A stretch of DNA of 64,000 bases from G963664115 sp965216035. Lineage in GTDB: Bacteria > Acidobacteriota > Terriglobia > 20CM-2-55-15. The DNA is taken from positions 558,001 to 622,000 of the forward strand of contig CBDCFM010000020.1 of assembly GCA_965216035.1 (NCBI GenBank). The letters run 5' to 3'. This document shows positions 9,780-20,900 of the stretch, in pieces (the stretch's first letter is position 1; every line of letters starts with the position of its first letter). Both the position numbers and the translations under genes were made by a program. Under the pieces are notes generated by a model that did no database searches, was not told where the DNA came from, and saw nothing but the letters and a program-made list of their open reading frames with translations.

Positions 9780-10105
9780 GGGCTGGATGGGAAAATGTCT
9801 GTCCCCGCCCGATAGACCCGGCTTGATTTGCTGGGCCAGACGAGAATTGGGACGAGTGAAGGCACACGCTCGCAGTGATCCAGGATGATTATTGACAGAG
9901 TGACGATCAGCCGCCGCCCTGCGCGTGAATTTACTGTAAGGCTGTGGGACAGCATGGGCGGTAGTGCGTCAGCCTGCGTCGAGAAGTGAGATCCGTCGAC
10001 GATCGGAACTTCGGCGTTCGCCATCGTTTTCCGGATTGGAAGGGGCCTTTCCCCGCGTGTAGGGAGACGAGCCTAAGCAGTGTGAGGCACTGAGTTAGAC
10101 TGGGG
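9780..10105. other. Gene-free stretch between convergent genes
   Basis: About 330 bases between the end of the GT4 fragment (plus strand) and the end of the phosphopantetheinyl transferase (minus strand). Open frames here have no recognisable motif. I see no convincing hairpin-plus-T-run terminator. Confidence 0.5.
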
Positions 10106-10858
10106 CTAACGCGGACTAACGTTTACCGCATCATTGAAATCCCAGGAGCGGACCGTCCAGTCATTGCCGTCTGCAACGACAGCTCCCGCATAGCCATTTT
10201 CGGGCTGGAAAGAAAACAACGTCCACCGGGAATTGTCACCACTCACTAGTCGTGCCGGCTTTCCCGGAGTGAGCGATACGTTGAAGGTGTCCAGTGACAC
10301 TGAGAGACCCGAACCGATCGCTTTCAGGTAAGCTTCCTTCCGGGTCCAGCAGGTCAGGAATCCCTCAGGACGCTTCTCGGGTGGCAGTGCTCGAAACTCG
10401 ACAAGTTCACTCGAAGAGAAATACCTGCCAGCGATGTCCTCGATCTCAAGGCCGGTCCGGCTGGTTTCGATGTCAACTCCGATTTCGCGGTCGTATGAGA
10501 ATGCGAATACGCCAAGCCCTTGAGAATGAGACACATTAAACCGGATAGGCGGATCAGAGTGGTCGAGTAGCAGATTTGGCTTGCCTTGTAGTCCATAGAC
10601 GAATCGAATGCTTCCCGCCGGCCTCTGCAGGTATCTTCCGAGAATGGACCGCAGGATTCCTCGGCCTGCGACAAATCGGTCTTGGTCCCTAGGGAATACG
10701 AAACGCGATGCCCGCGAAAGTTCATCTTCCGAGAGTGTTTCTCGCAAGCGAAGATGCCATTCGGGAGTGCACTTGAGAGATGCCCTCCAGATATGCACTT
10801 CTTCCTTCTTTAGATACAGAGACGTTGGTGGAAGCGACCAGTCCGAGACGAGGAGCAT
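10106..10858 (-). CDS. 4'-phosphopantetheinyl transferase, Sfp type
   Basis: Transfers the phosphopantetheine arm from coenzyme A to the active serine of acyl- and peptidyl-carrier domains. The 250-aa length is right for the Sfp/EntD class. Motifs: RFNVSHS at about 106-112, GVDIE at 127-131 (Mg2+ ligands) and WTRKEAYLKA at 171-180. It is the obvious candidate for priming the carrier domains of the assembly line 6-20 kb downstream (Ser560 of the A-PCP protein, Ser986 and Ser2606 of the hybrid, Ser1020 of the final NRPS) and perhaps the free ACP at 37.7 kb. It is transcribed away from those genes. ATG at 10858-10856 is the natural start. Confidence 0.93.
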   Translation of the reverse strand: MLLVSDWSLPPTSLYLKKEEVHIWRASLKCTPEWHLRLRETLSEDELSRASRFVFPRDQDRFVAGRGILRSILGRYLQRPAGSIRFVYGLQGKPNLLLDHSDPPIRFNVSHSQGLGVFAFSYDREIGVDIETSRTGLEIEDIAGRYFSSSELVEFRALPPEKRPEGFLTCWTRKEAYLKAIGSGLSVSLDTFNVSLTPGKPARLVSGDNSRWTLFSFQPENGYAGAVVADGNDWTVRSWDFNDAVNVSPR

Positions 10859-10999
10859 GTCAGCATCCTATCTTCTGGCTCTGTGCATAGTCCACGGGTG
10901 TTGCAGAAATTGATCCGTCGAACCGGCAAACCTGGCCACTGCGTAGAGATACTGCGCGTGGCATAGACGGGAAGCGACCCGCGCTACAGGCAACGCGGA

Positions 11000-12186
11000 A
11001 TGACGACAGCAAGAGTCACCCCTTCGAGTTCGCGGCTTGGATACCAGCCGGCACTGGATGGAATTCGCGGAATCGCCGTGATCGCCGTCATGGGTTTTAA
11101 CTTCGGCTGGCCGGGATTCTCGGGCGTTTTCTGGGCGTTGACATGTTCTTCGCCCTCAGTGGCTTCCTGATTACCTCGCTCCTGTTCGAGGAGGGACTGA
11201 ACACCGGGACGATTGCGTTGCGACACTTCTTCTGGCGCCGGGCGCTCAGGTTATATCCCGGCCTGGTAGCGGTCGTTGGTTCTGTTGCCGTTTTCTCCTG
11301 GGCTTTTCAGGATTACCCGAAGGCCACGGCCAACGCAATGATCGCCGCCAGTGCCCTGATTTGGGGATCCAACTGGCTGGGGGCTGCGGACCCGGTCTAC
11401 GCGTCTTTGCCATTAGGGCACACGTGGTCGTTGGGTGTCGAAGCGCAATACTACGTGTTGTGGGGACTTGTAGTTTGCTGGGTTGTTGGCAGGGGCTTCC
11501 ACAACCGGTCTCGCCTCCTTGGAGTTGCGTCAGTTGGTGCGGCGGCCGTTTGTTTATGGCGGCTCTACCTCTGGTTTAGTGGTGTCGATTGGGAAGTCCT
11601 TTATTTGCGCACCGACACGCGATTGAATGCGGTTCTGATCGGCTCAGCGGCCGCGATGGTATATCGGGCACAGGCTGATCCATCGTTTCACCGTGGGCTT
11701 AGTCCGACGTTCCGATCAGCGGCCCTGCCTGCGATGGCCGGCTTGGCGATCGTTGTCCTGGGGTTCGCATTAACCCGCTCCGATGTCGCGGGAGCTTTTC
11801 CCTACACTGGGGGATTTGCCTTGGTGGCTCTGTGCACGGTCTGTCTGATTCTGTATGCCTTGGCGTTTCCTACCACCAATCTTTCGCGATGCCTGAAGTG
11901 CGGGCCGCTCGTCTGGATGGGAACAATTTCATACTCACTCTACTTGTGGCATGTGCCTGTCGCTGGACTGTTGAGTGTGGAGCGTTTGGCGGCTTTCGGG
12001 CTGTCTCACATTGCTGCGCAGTCTGTTCGTTTCGGGATCAGCTTGCTGCTGGCCGGATTGTCCTTCTATCTCATAGAAGAACGATTCCGTTCCTTGAAGT
12101 CCCGTTCTCGAAAGAAACGAATTGCTGCTCCTGATGTAGAAAGATCACTTTCTGAACCGAGAGGGGAACTTGCCGAGACGCCTTGA
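11000..12186 (+). CDS. Acyltransferase family 3 (OafA/YrhL type) membrane protein, with a frameshift near its N-terminus
   Basis: Integral membrane O-acyltransferase that modifies surface glycans. The main open frame (from ATG 11143) begins MFFALSGFLITSLLF, already inside the family's first conserved block. Upstream, in another frame from ATG 11000, lies the missing start: GYQPALDGIRGIAVIAV followed by FNFGWPGFSG. Family members join these as ...GxLGVDMFFxLSGFLI; here the two halves differ by one base around 11118-11130 (GGGCGTTTTCTGGG). A single-base deletion, real or a sequencing error, explains it. Downstream the protein has many hydrophobic helices, HFFWRRALRLYP, LGHTWSLGVEAQYY and LYLWHVPV, all typical. 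If the deletion is real the protein lacks its first catalytic block. Confidence 0.8.
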
Positions 12187-12258
12187 TCGAGTTGATCAAA
12201 GATTTTCTGTGATGATGAATATGGCGTTCTTGGATCAGCTCAGGAGGAGCTTGGATCG

Positions 12259-13209
12259 GTGAATCAGACCGAATACCTGCAGGCAGATCAGGCTGTCTTC
12301 AGAGCAAATGTCGATGGGACACCGTTTGCCTTCACGCACACGGTAGCTGCCGGTAACCCGCTTTTACAGCTTTTGCGCCTGTCGCAGCTGGCACAATTCC
12401 TGAAGCGAGATCCCGATTGCGTGTACTTCGACGCTGGAGACATCCGTGTCGAGCAGCGCTGGAATCAGCGGCCTCGGACTCACTACACGCTCGATGAAGT
12501 TCTGTCGGGAATAGAAAGCAGCTCCGCCTGGATCATCCTCAAACACGCAGAAAAGGATCCGGAGTACCGACAATTGATGGAAGCTGCTGTGTCCGACCTC
12601 GAAGCACTGAGCGGACGCAGGCTTCGAGAGATAGCCAAGAACTGGGAAACCCAAATCATGCTCTCGTCACCCGGACGTGTGACACCTTATCACTTCGACA
12701 ACGAATGCAACTTCTTGCTGCAGATCAGAGGTGAGAAGGACATCTACATATTCGATCAGACCGATAGGACCGTGCTGACCGACGTGGCATTGGAACGATT
12801 CTGGATGGGCGACTGGAACGCCGGTGAGTACCAGGTGCTAAGTCAGGACGGTGCAAGCCGGTTTCGTCTCGCTCCAGGGAACGGCGTACATATCCCGGTT
12901 AATGCTCCCCACTGGGTCAAAAACGATGAGAATGTTTCCATCAGCCTCAGTATAAATTTCGAATGGAAAGACGAATTGCGGTTCAACGTCTACCGCGCAA
13001 ATTTCGTCTTGCGAAGGCTCGGCATCGAGCCCACGCCTCCCGGAGTTCGTCCGTTTCGTGACAAGCTGAAAAATGTCGTTATCGGTCTCGGATTCATGCC
13101 TGTAAAGAACGCAGCCCGTTCGACCGTTCGTTTCCTTCGTCGTTTGCGATTCGCACTTCATGAGTCGCGTCGGACGAAGAAAGTCAATATTCCGGGGCGA
13201 TCGATGTGA
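12259..13209 (+). CDS. Cupin-fold (JmjC-like) protein, probable Fe(II)/2-oxoglutarate oxygenase
   Basis: 316 aa. The region TPYHFDNECNFLLQIRGEKD carries an H-x-D pair (His145, Asp147), and a downstream PGNGVHIPVNAPHWVKN block has His218 at the position of the third metal ligand. The H-x-D...H pattern with a double-stranded beta-helix layout is that of cupin_8/JmjC-like oxygenases, some of which hydroxylate peptides or carrier-bound substrates. GTG at 12259 is supported by a strong ribosome site AGGAGGAG (12242-12249). It stands just upstream of the decayed aldo/keto reductase and the methyltransferase, on the strand of the NRPS operon, so a tailoring role is reasonable but unproven; a glycan-related role is the alternative. 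Confidence 0.72.
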   Translation: MNQTEYLQADQAVFRANVDGTPFAFTHTVAAGNPLLQLLRLSQLAQFLKRDPDCVYFDAGDIRVEQRWNQRPRTHYTLDEVLSGIESSSAWIILKHAEKDPEYRQLMEAAVSDLEALSGRRLREIAKNWETQIMLSSPGRVTPYHFDNECNFLLQIRGEKDIYIFDQTDRTVLTDVALERFWMGDWNAGEYQVLSQDGASRFRLAPGNGVHIPVNAPHWVKNDENVSISLSINFEWKDELRFNVYRANFVLRRLGIEPTPPGVRPFRDKLKNVVIGLGFMPVKNAARSTVRFLRRLRFALHESRRTKKVNIPGRSM

Positions 13210-13269
13210 GCGTCGGTCGATGTGAAATTCGACGCCTTTGGTTTCCGATTGCCCCCTGCCAATGCAAGC

Positions 13270-14138
13270 ATGCAGTTTAAGACACTGGGGTCATCCGACA
13301 TTGATGTGCCGGAAATCGGGCTCGGGACCTGGCAATAGAATGCGGGTGCCGCTCCCCTGCGGTCGGGGATCGAACATGGGGTGAGTTTAATCGATACGGC
13401 AGAGGTTTACGGAACCGAAGAGGTCGTCGGTGAGTCGATACGGGACTGTAGGGAACGGGTGATCGTGGCTACCAATGCTTCACCTCGGCATTTCCGTCGG
13501 GCCGACCTGATTGCCGCCGCTGAGGGAGCCTGAAGCGGCTTCAGACCGACTACATCGATTTGTGCCAGTTTCATTGGCCAAACTATACGGTTCCGATCGG
13601 CGAGACGATGGCGGCGATGGAGGAACTTGTGGAACAGGGAAAGGTTCGGTTTATAGGAGTCAGTAACTTTTCGCTGAGGGAACTCAGGTCGGTCCAGCAA
13701 GGGCTCTCCACGCAGAAGATCGTTTCCAATCAGGTTTCTTACAGGTTAGTTGAGCGGACCATTGAGAACGGAATGCTTGACTACTGCCAGCGGAATGCAG
13801 TCACGATCATTGCGTATAGTCCTCTGGGAGCGGGCATTGATCAGATCCGCTCTTTCGACACCACGGGGGCTCTGAGCCGGGTGTGTAAAAAGCGCGGCAA
13901 ATCGGAAGCGCAGGTTTCGTTGAACTGGCTCGTCGGACATCCGGGAGTGATCGCGATTCCACGGAGCTCGTCGGCGAAGCATGTAGTCGAGAATTGTGAA
14001 GCATCCGGCTGGCGCCTGTCTGAAGACGAAAGTGCGGACTTGGGCGCGGGGATTCTGTTCCGTCGCTGCGGTGCGTTGAGGTCGGCGTTGCGAAGGCAGC
14101 GGATACATTTCAATCAGCTGTTCGCACGACGCGTCTGA
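13270..14138 (+). pseudogene. Decayed aldo/keto reductase
   Basis: Paralogue of the intact reductase at 31719-32627. The frame starts at ATG 13270 (MQFKTLGSSDIDVPEIGLGTW) but meets an in-frame TAG two codons later (GTWQ-stop-NAG), continues with SLIDTAEVYGTEEVVGES, then loses frame near 13525-13535; the rest (SLKRLQTDYIDL, FHWPNYTVPIGETMAAMEELVEQ, RFIGVSNFS) is in another frame to 14138. The catalytic Lys position, ATKV in the intact paralogue, reads ATNA here, so the active site was also lost. One nonsense, one frameshift and one active-site change together argue against sequencing error. Confidence 0.87.
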
Positions 14139-14190
14139 TGAGGGGGGCGCCCCATCGAATATTGCGTGGGGTGAGTGTGGTACGCCAGCC

Positions 14191-15021
14191 ATGCTGAAAT
14201 TTAGACTCCTGCAAATCCGAATTACGGCAAAAGCCCTCAGTGTCATCGGTCGCCAGGCCCGTGCTCGATCCTGGATCGTCGCCCTGCGGCGGTATGCTTT
14301 TCCCAGGCACCTCGCAAATCTGGCGCTGGGATATCGGCGGTTGTTCGGCTCATTCGCTGAGGCTCACTCGTGCGCGTCGAGGTACATCGATGCCGGCCAC
14401 GACCATCCTGAAGGCATCCGTGACCACGTGGCGCTCGCTGATATCGTCCGTGAGAGTGACTACCCTGTATTCTTCTTCCTGTCGGATGTGTCCAACCGTA
14501 TGCAGCATGTCTTCGATCTCGGTGGGAACGTTGGAAATCTATTCTACGTGTATCAACGTCACCTGAAAGTTTCTGACAACCTTAGGTGGCTGGTGTTCGA
14601 CTTGCCCGCACAGCGAGCCACGGGTCAGGCGATGGCAGCCGAACGAAATGAGTCACGGATCCATTTTGTCGATTCGATTGAAGACGCCAACGGCGCAGAC
14701 TTGTTTATTTCGTCGGGATCGTTACATTATTTCGAGGAGCCTCTGTCGGAGATACTTGGACGACTGGACATCCTGCCGCGACGTGTAATCGTTAACCGGA
14801 CACCCTGCTCCACTGCCCAGGACCTGATAACGGTTCAGGATGCCGACAGCTACTTGGTTCCCTGCAAGCTCCACAGCCGAGAAGAACTCGTTCAAGGAAT
14901 GAGCCGGCTGGGATACACGCTTAGAGGCGAATGGCCCGTTTATGAACGAAAGATGTGGGCTCCGCTATATCCTGACTATTCTAACTTTCGTTATTCAGGT
15001 TTCTATTTCGATCGAACGTAG
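14191..15021 (+). CDS. Methyltransferase, TIGR04325 (LIC12133-like) family
   Basis: 276 aa. SAM-binding motif VFDLGGNVG at about 107-115, followed by LRWLVFDLPA (second strand with acidic end), ADLFISSGSLHYFE and an RVIVNRTPCS segment. This matches the TIGR04325 putative methyltransferase family, found mostly in lipopolysaccharide and exopolysaccharide clusters of Leptospira and others. The substrate is unknown; a sugar hydroxyl is the usual guess. It lies 50 bases after the broken aldo/keto reductase and about 1 kb before the NRPS operon, so it could belong to either pathway. Confidence 0.75.
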   Translation: MLKFRLLQIRITAKALSVIGRQARARSWIVALRRYAFPRHLANLALGYRRLFGSFAEAHSCASRYIDAGHDHPEGIRDHVALADIVRESDYPVFFFLSDVSNRMQHVFDLGGNVGNLFYVYQRHLKVSDNLRWLVFDLPAQRATGQAMAAERNESRIHFVDSIEDANGADLFISSGSLHYFEEPLSEILGRLDILPRRVIVNRTPCSTAQDLITVQDADSYLVPCKLHSREELVQGMSRLGYTLRGEWPVYERKMWAPLYPDYSNFRYSGFYFDRT

Positions 15022-16084
15022 GGGGCTAGCGAGCCCGCCAACGCTTTCCCACACTCGGCGGCCTGCGGCCGGTTGCCGCCATACGGATTGAATTTATCCG
15101 CAGCTATCGCCCGCGCGGATCGGTCCGCAGTTGACCGTGATCGTTGAGATCTTCATACCCCACGCACTATCCGTACACACGTTGTCCGACTAATCCGTAC
15201 ACCGTGTGTTCGATCAACCTCGCATCTCGGTAGCCTGTAAGATTCTCCGTCCGTCCCATAGGTTGCGAGTCCCCGCAGACAGACTCCTCCCCATCAATCG
15301 AACTCCCTTCCGAATGCCCACACACTGATCCCGCCGACATGGCGAGCGGGTCAATGGGCCGAAGACGCAGACGTGCTTTTGACTTCCAGGCGCCGTGGGC
15401 GGTTCCCCGCCGGAGTCGAAACCCGATTGCTGCTGAAATCAATCCGGCCAAGGGTGACAGAGCCATAACCTGCCAAACAGCAAGCCTTTACTCGCTCCAG
15501 GAAGCTCCTCCAATCGGCGGCGGCTGGGGGACAATTCCTGCGGACTCCTCTGGAATCCGCGATGGTTGGCCGATTGCAGGGACGGGGGGAATGCACACGC
15601 GGCTTGTTTCGTGGCTTCTTCCGCTTACACAGTCTTGACGGACGGGGCCTTGACAAAAACAGCGGACTTAGATTTAAGGCACAAGAACCCTAATATTTTC
15701 ACTATTCCCCGCCGATATTTCCATTAGTGGCAGATGCGCCAACAAGCAGGGAGTGTTTCCTTTGGCTCCGCCGGTCGGGGAGACGGGGAATATCCCGACA
15801 ACAAGGCCCAATGGTCCGACATGCGCGGGCAAGCTGGAGCCGATGGCGGCGAGGGGATCTCCATTCCCATTCTAGCGAGCTCTCAGAGCCTGATCGAATA
15901 TAACTAATTGATTTCAATAGGTGTTTAGTGGCCTGAAAATGCTGCAGTTCAGGACAGCTTTACTGCCGTGCCGCCTTCCGTCTTCGTGGTGGACCGTTAA
16001 CCCAGATCGCGGTCAATTTGATAGCCCGCAGGGCTCATCCCATCCACCATTTCGGAAAGAGTCTTTCTCAATTCCCCGATCCAG
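15022..16084. other. Long gene-free stretch upstream of the NRPS-PKS operon
   Basis: More than 1 kb without a gene I can support. Open frames of about 100 codons occur on both strands around 15167-15656 but show no family motif and overlap each other. A short GC hairpin (GGGCT-AGCG-AGCCC) sits just after the methyltransferase stop near 15025, without a T-run. The 250 bases before 16085 are the likely place for the operon promoter, but I see no convincing -35/-10 pair. Confidence 0.45.
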
Positions 16085-16105
16085 ATGGCGGGTCTGGAGT
16101 GTCAG

Positions 16106-17983
16106 ATGTTGACCATAGAGGGCGCCAAGCAGATGATGATTGATCAGGCATTTGATCTGTCCGCGGCAACTCATTCGGACCGTGGGGCCATTACGACCGG
16201 AGCAGCGACTTGTACGTATCGTGAACTGGATGCCCGAGTATCAGTTATCGCGAAAAACCTCCAAAACTGTGGGGTTCGGCGTCGCAATTTCGTTGGGGTT
16301 TTACTGAACAGTTCAGTCGATTTGATCGCAACCTTCATCGCCGTTCTGCGCGTCGGTGCTGCTTATCTGCCCCTTGAGATCCGCTATCCTGACGAACGGA
16401 TAGCCTTCATGCTCCGAGACGCCGAAGCAGGGCTGATCGTGACGGAATCGAAGCTCCTTGAGCGGATTGAAAGTTCCGGATGCGCGACGCTGATTGTCGA
16501 CAAGCTGAATGATATTCCTCACGTGCAGGAGGATCTGACAGGAGACGACACGAGTCCAACGTCCGACGATCCGGCTTACCTGATGTACACGTCTGGATCG
16601 ACAGGCATCCCTAAAGGAGTCGTGGTTCCACACCGGGCGATCACACGTCTGGTCATTGATCCGGACTTCGTAAAAATCGACTGTCAAGACGTGTTCCTCC
16701 AGAGTTCTCCGGTTTCATTTGACGCCTCGACTCTTGAAATCTGGGGAGCACTTCTGAATGGAGCGCGCTTGGTCTTGATGCCACCGGGCCCAGTGTCATT
16801 GGACAGCATTGCGACAGCGGTCCAGACCGAACAAGTCAGTATCCTCTGGCTGACTTCCGGTCTCTTCAATCTATTTGTTGACGAACGTCCGGCTGATCTT
16901 AAGCGGGTTCGACAGATTTTGACAGGTGGTGATGTCCTGTCGGTCGATCATGTCGAGCGGGCGCTGCAGCTCCTGCCGGAAACGACTTTGATCAACGGCT
17001 ACGGCCCAACTGAAAATACCACGTTCACCTGTTGCTACCGCATCCCCAAGGAATCGCAATTCGACGGTGATGTGCCCATTGGACAGCCTATACGTGGCAC
17101 TGACGTCCGAATAGTGAATGACAAGCTGGAACCCGTGGTTCCAGGTGAACCTGGAGAGCTGCTCGCGGGGGGGAGGGGTGTCGCGCTCGGTTACTGGAAC
17201 CGGCCCGAGCTGAACTGTGAAGCGTTCATTCCGGATCCGTCGGATTCTTCGGGTCCCAGTCGCATCTATCGAACCGGCGATATTGTGGTCCAGCGAAACG
17301 ACGGTCTGATTCACTTTGTCGGTCGTCGCGATACTCAGACAAAAATCCGTGGTTTTCGGATCGAAGTCGAAGAGATTGAAACCGTCATAAGGGACCACAC
17401 CAGTGTCAGGGATTGCGCTGTCAGGGTTCTCGAACACCCGGCCCTGTCAAAGTACCTGGCAGCCTATGTCGTTCTGCGTCCTCTAGCTTTCGCTTCAGGC
17501 CCGGGGCTGAAGACTTATCTCTCCGAACGGCTTCCCGAATACATGGTGCCGCTCGCGTGGACATTCATTGATCGCCTGCCGCTGAATCCAAATGGTAAAA
17601 CCGACCGGTCTCAGTTGCCGGAAATTCGTCCTTATGACCAGGCTCAGGCAGGGGAGGGTCCAGCGAACAAAGTGGAGGATACTATCGCTGGGGTCTGGGG
17701 TGACGTTCTCGGGTTGGGTCGTGTCGATGTAACCGTGAGTTTCTTCGATCTTGGGGGTAATTCCCTGCTCGCCACCCAGGCCCATGAGCGCCTCCAGGAG
17801 GCTTTGGGCCGACGATTCAGCATCATAGCTATTTTCCAATTTCCCACCGTACGAAGTCTGGCCGAGCACCTGACACGTGCCGACAGCGCCGGGGACATCA
17901 CCTGTCGGCCGCAAGCCGATCGAGGCGGTTGGCAGCGCGGAGCACTCAGTCAATTTCGTGGTTACGCCTCAAGCAAAGTATGA
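16106..17983 (+). CDS. NRPS loading module: adenylation domain plus peptidyl carrier
   Basis: Activates an amino acid as the aminoacyl-AMP and loads it on its own carrier; there is no condensation domain, so it is a starter module. Adenylation motifs: YTSGSTGIPKG (A3), FDASTLEIWG (A4), NGYGPTENT (A5), YRTGDI (A7), KIRGFRIE (A8) and NPNGKTDR (A10). The carrier has FFDLGGNSLLA, with the attachment Ser at residue 560 counted from ATG 16085. The specificity pocket read by eye against GrsA is D-A-L-W-L-G-G-T-F-K, close to the known Val code DAFWIGGTFK, so Val is the best guess. ATG 16106 has a ribosome site (GGAG at 16095-16098) and is preferred to the in-frame ATG 16085. Its stop overlaps the next start as ATGA at 17980-17983. 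Confidence 0.93.
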   Translation: MLTIEGAKQMMIDQAFDLSAATHSDRGAITTGAATCTYRELDARVSVIAKNLQNCGVRRRNFVGVLLNSSVDLIATFIAVLRVGAAYLPLEIRYPDERIAFMLRDAEAGLIVTESKLLERIESSGCATLIVDKLNDIPHVQEDLTGDDTSPTSDDPAYLMYTSGSTGIPKGVVVPHRAITRLVIDPDFVKIDCQDVFLQSSPVSFDASTLEIWGALLNGARLVLMPPGPVSLDSIATAVQTEQVSILWLTSGLFNLFVDERPADLKRVRQILTGGDVLSVDHVERALQLLPETTLINGYGPTENTTFTCCYRIPKESQFDGDVPIGQPIRGTDVRIVNDKLEPVVPGEPGELLAGGRGVALGYWNRPELNCEAFIPDPSDSSGPSRIYRTGDIVVQRNDGLIHFVGRRDTQTKIRGFRIEVEEIETVIRDHTSVRDCAVRVLEHPALSKYLAAYVVLRPLAFASGPGLKTYLSERLPEYMVPLAWTFIDRLPLNPNGKTDRSQLPEIRPYDQAQAGEGPANKVEDTIAGVWGDVLGLGRVDVTVSFFDLGGNSLLATQAHERLQEALGRRFSIIAIFQFPTVRSLAEHLTRADSAGDITCRPQADRGGWQRGALSQFRGYASSKV

Positions 17984-20900
17984 GTGACAACGTACAACCT
18001 CCGCCGAATAGCGTCGCGATCATTGGAATGAGTGGACGCTTTCCCGGCGCCCCCGACATACCCACGTTGTGGCGCAATCTAATTGAAGGGCGTTGTGCGA
18101 CGACCGACTTCTGTGAGGATGAACTAGAATTTTCTCAGGCCGCACTCGATGTGGAGCGATCCCCTGCATACGTTCGTGCCAGACCCATCCTCGAGGATGT
18201 GGACCAGTTCGATGCGTCGTTCTTCGGAATATTGCCGAAACAGGCTGAGTTAATGGATCCTCAGCACCGCGTTTTCCTGGAAGGCGCGTGGGAAGCTCTG
18301 GAATCGGCGGGCTACGATCCGGAAGCTTTCCCGGGTCTGGTCGGTCTGTACGCGGGCGTTAGCCTGAATACCTACCTCCTCCACAACCTGGTCGGGCACC
18401 GGGATGGAGCGCGGGTTGCCGTGTCTTATCCGGTCGGGGTGCCCGACATCCTTTTTGGAAACGACAAGGACTTCCTGACGACGCGTGTGGCCCACAAACT
18501 GAACCTCAGGGGGCCATGTGTCACCGTCCAATCTGCCTGTTCGACTTCTTCAGTCGCTGTCTGCCACGCGTATTACAGTTTGCTCACATATCAGTGCGAC
18601 ATGGCTATGGCGGGCGGGGTTTCCATTACTCTTCCTCAAAAGCGGGACTACCTCTATCAGCCCGGTGGGATGGTTTCTCGAGACGGCCGGTGCCGCTCGT
18701 TTGACGCCGGTGCCGATGGGACTGTTTTCGGAAGTGGAATGGGAATCGTGGTCCTCAAGCGTCTCCCGGATGCTATCGCTGATGGCGATTTCATCCATGC
18801 CGTAATTCGTGGTGTGGCCATGAACAACGACGGTGCTGATCGCATCGGATTCGCCGCCCCTGGAGTCAACGGGCAGGCCGAAGTCATCGCGATGGCGCAG
18901 GCTGAGGCCAACGTCGACCCGGAGACGATCTCCTATGTGGAAGCTCACGGCACGGGAACACCTTTGGGAGATCCCATCGAGATCGCAGCGCTGAATCAGG
19001 CATTTCGTAAGTCCACGCAAGCGAAAGGTTTTTGCGGAATCGGCAGTGTCAAGCCCAATGTGGGTCATTTAGACATGGCGGCGGGCGTCACGGGATTGAT
19101 CAAGACCGTCTTGCAGCTGCAGCACGAAACAATTCCACTCCTCATTCACTTCACTGCATCAAATCCAAAGATAGATTTTGAGAGCAGTCCGTTCTATCCG
19201 GTGACGAAGCTCACGGAGTGGAAGCGGAGTGAGACGCCGCGTAGGGCGGGCGTCAGCGCATTCGGTGTCGGCGGCACCAATGCTCACGTGGTGCTCGAGG
19301 AGGCTCCCGAACCTGAACCCGCAGGACCTTCGCGTTCCGAACTGTTGCTCGTTCTCAGCGCCAGGACCCGGACTGCCCTTGACGCGATGAGTGCAAACCT
19401 TGCGATTCACCTGAAAGGACAGCAGGGGATGAGCCTTCCGGATGTGGCGTATACGCTTCATAAGGGACGCCGGGCGTTTGCCCACCGACGCGTACTGGTT
19501 GCTTCAACCGCTTCGGAAGCCGTGAGCCTGCTCATGGCGCCTGACTCTCAGGGAGTTTATTCAAGTGAAGCCCCAAAGCGGGTGCCAGGGCTGGTCTTTC
19601 TCTTTCCGGGACAAGGCGCGCAATACGTTGACATGGGGCGCGAGTTGTATGGGAAAGAACCCGCTTTTGCGGTCGAGGTGGATCGATGCGTGAACGGCCT
19701 CGAGGAACATTTGGGCACTGATATCCGCTCTGTCCTGTTCCCTGAAGAAGACGCCCGAGATTTCGCACAGCAGCAGATCGGGCAGACATCTGTCACGCAA
19801 CCGGCGATGTTTGTCATCGAGTATGCCCTGGCGAAGCTCTGGATGTCCTGGGGACTCCAGCCGTCGGTTGTGATCGGACATAGTGTGGGTGAATACGTCT
19901 GTGCGGTGTTGGCTGGAACGCTTGAATTGGACGACGCTCTGCGATTGCTCTCCGTTAGAGCGCGTCTCATGCAGGCCCTGCCGTCGGGTTCCATGATGGT
20001 GGTGCGTATGCCAGCAGAGCAGGTCGAATCGATCCTCCCTTCGGGGACCAGTATCGCCGCCTTCAACAGTCCAAAACTCTGTACCGTATCGGGTCAGACT
20101 CCGGCTCTCGAGGCTCTGCAGAAAATACTTGAAGACCGCAACGTCGAAGCGCTGTTCCTGCCGGCCGCTCATGCCTTCCATTCCGCAATGATGGATCCCA
20201 TCTTAGATGAGCTTTCCGTCGCCGCAGCCACGATCGCCCTGAAGCCCTCGAGCATCCCATGGATTTCTACCTGCACCGGCCGGTTGATGACTCCCGAGGA
20301 TACAGAGGACGGCGACTACTGGTGCCGTCAAGTCCGGAACCCGGCACGGTTTTTCGAAGCGCTCAACACCTTGTTCGAAGATACCAATTGCGTCCTGCTG
20401 GAAGTTGGTCCGGGACAGACGCTAAGCCAGGTCGCGTCCCAGCATCCAGCCAGGCCCTCGGCTGTGCCGGTGTTGGGCAGCCTCCCGGCGAACCGAGACA
20501 CGGGTCAGGAGCTTCGATCGGTGCTGACTGCGCTTGGAAGGCTGTGGGCGGCCGGAGTCCAGCCGGACTGGGAGAGCTTCCATGCCGGCGAACTGCCCCG
20601 CCGCGTTCCGCTTCCGACATATCCATTTGAGCGAAAACGCTTTTGGATTGATCCACCAGGCGGAGAGGGATCCCTCCGGCCTTCTGTCGCTGTTTCGGGT
20701 GCGGGCGAGGAGCGCCCGGGGGACGGGGCTGAAGCAAGACCGAACGCCGAGTTTCGACAGGCCGTTGAATTACCCAACACGACTACGGGGCTTAATATGT
20801 CAAAAATATCAAACGAGGTCCCAGCTGGCCAAAGGCGAGAGGAGTTGCTGAGGCAGCTGCGAAATGCGTTTCAGGAACTTTCGGGAGTGGAAATCGTCGA

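Noticed and set aside
15167..15656. Overlapping ~100-codon frames on both strands upstream of the NRPS
   Set aside because: Neither strand gives recognisable residues or start signals; the overlap suggests chance open frames.
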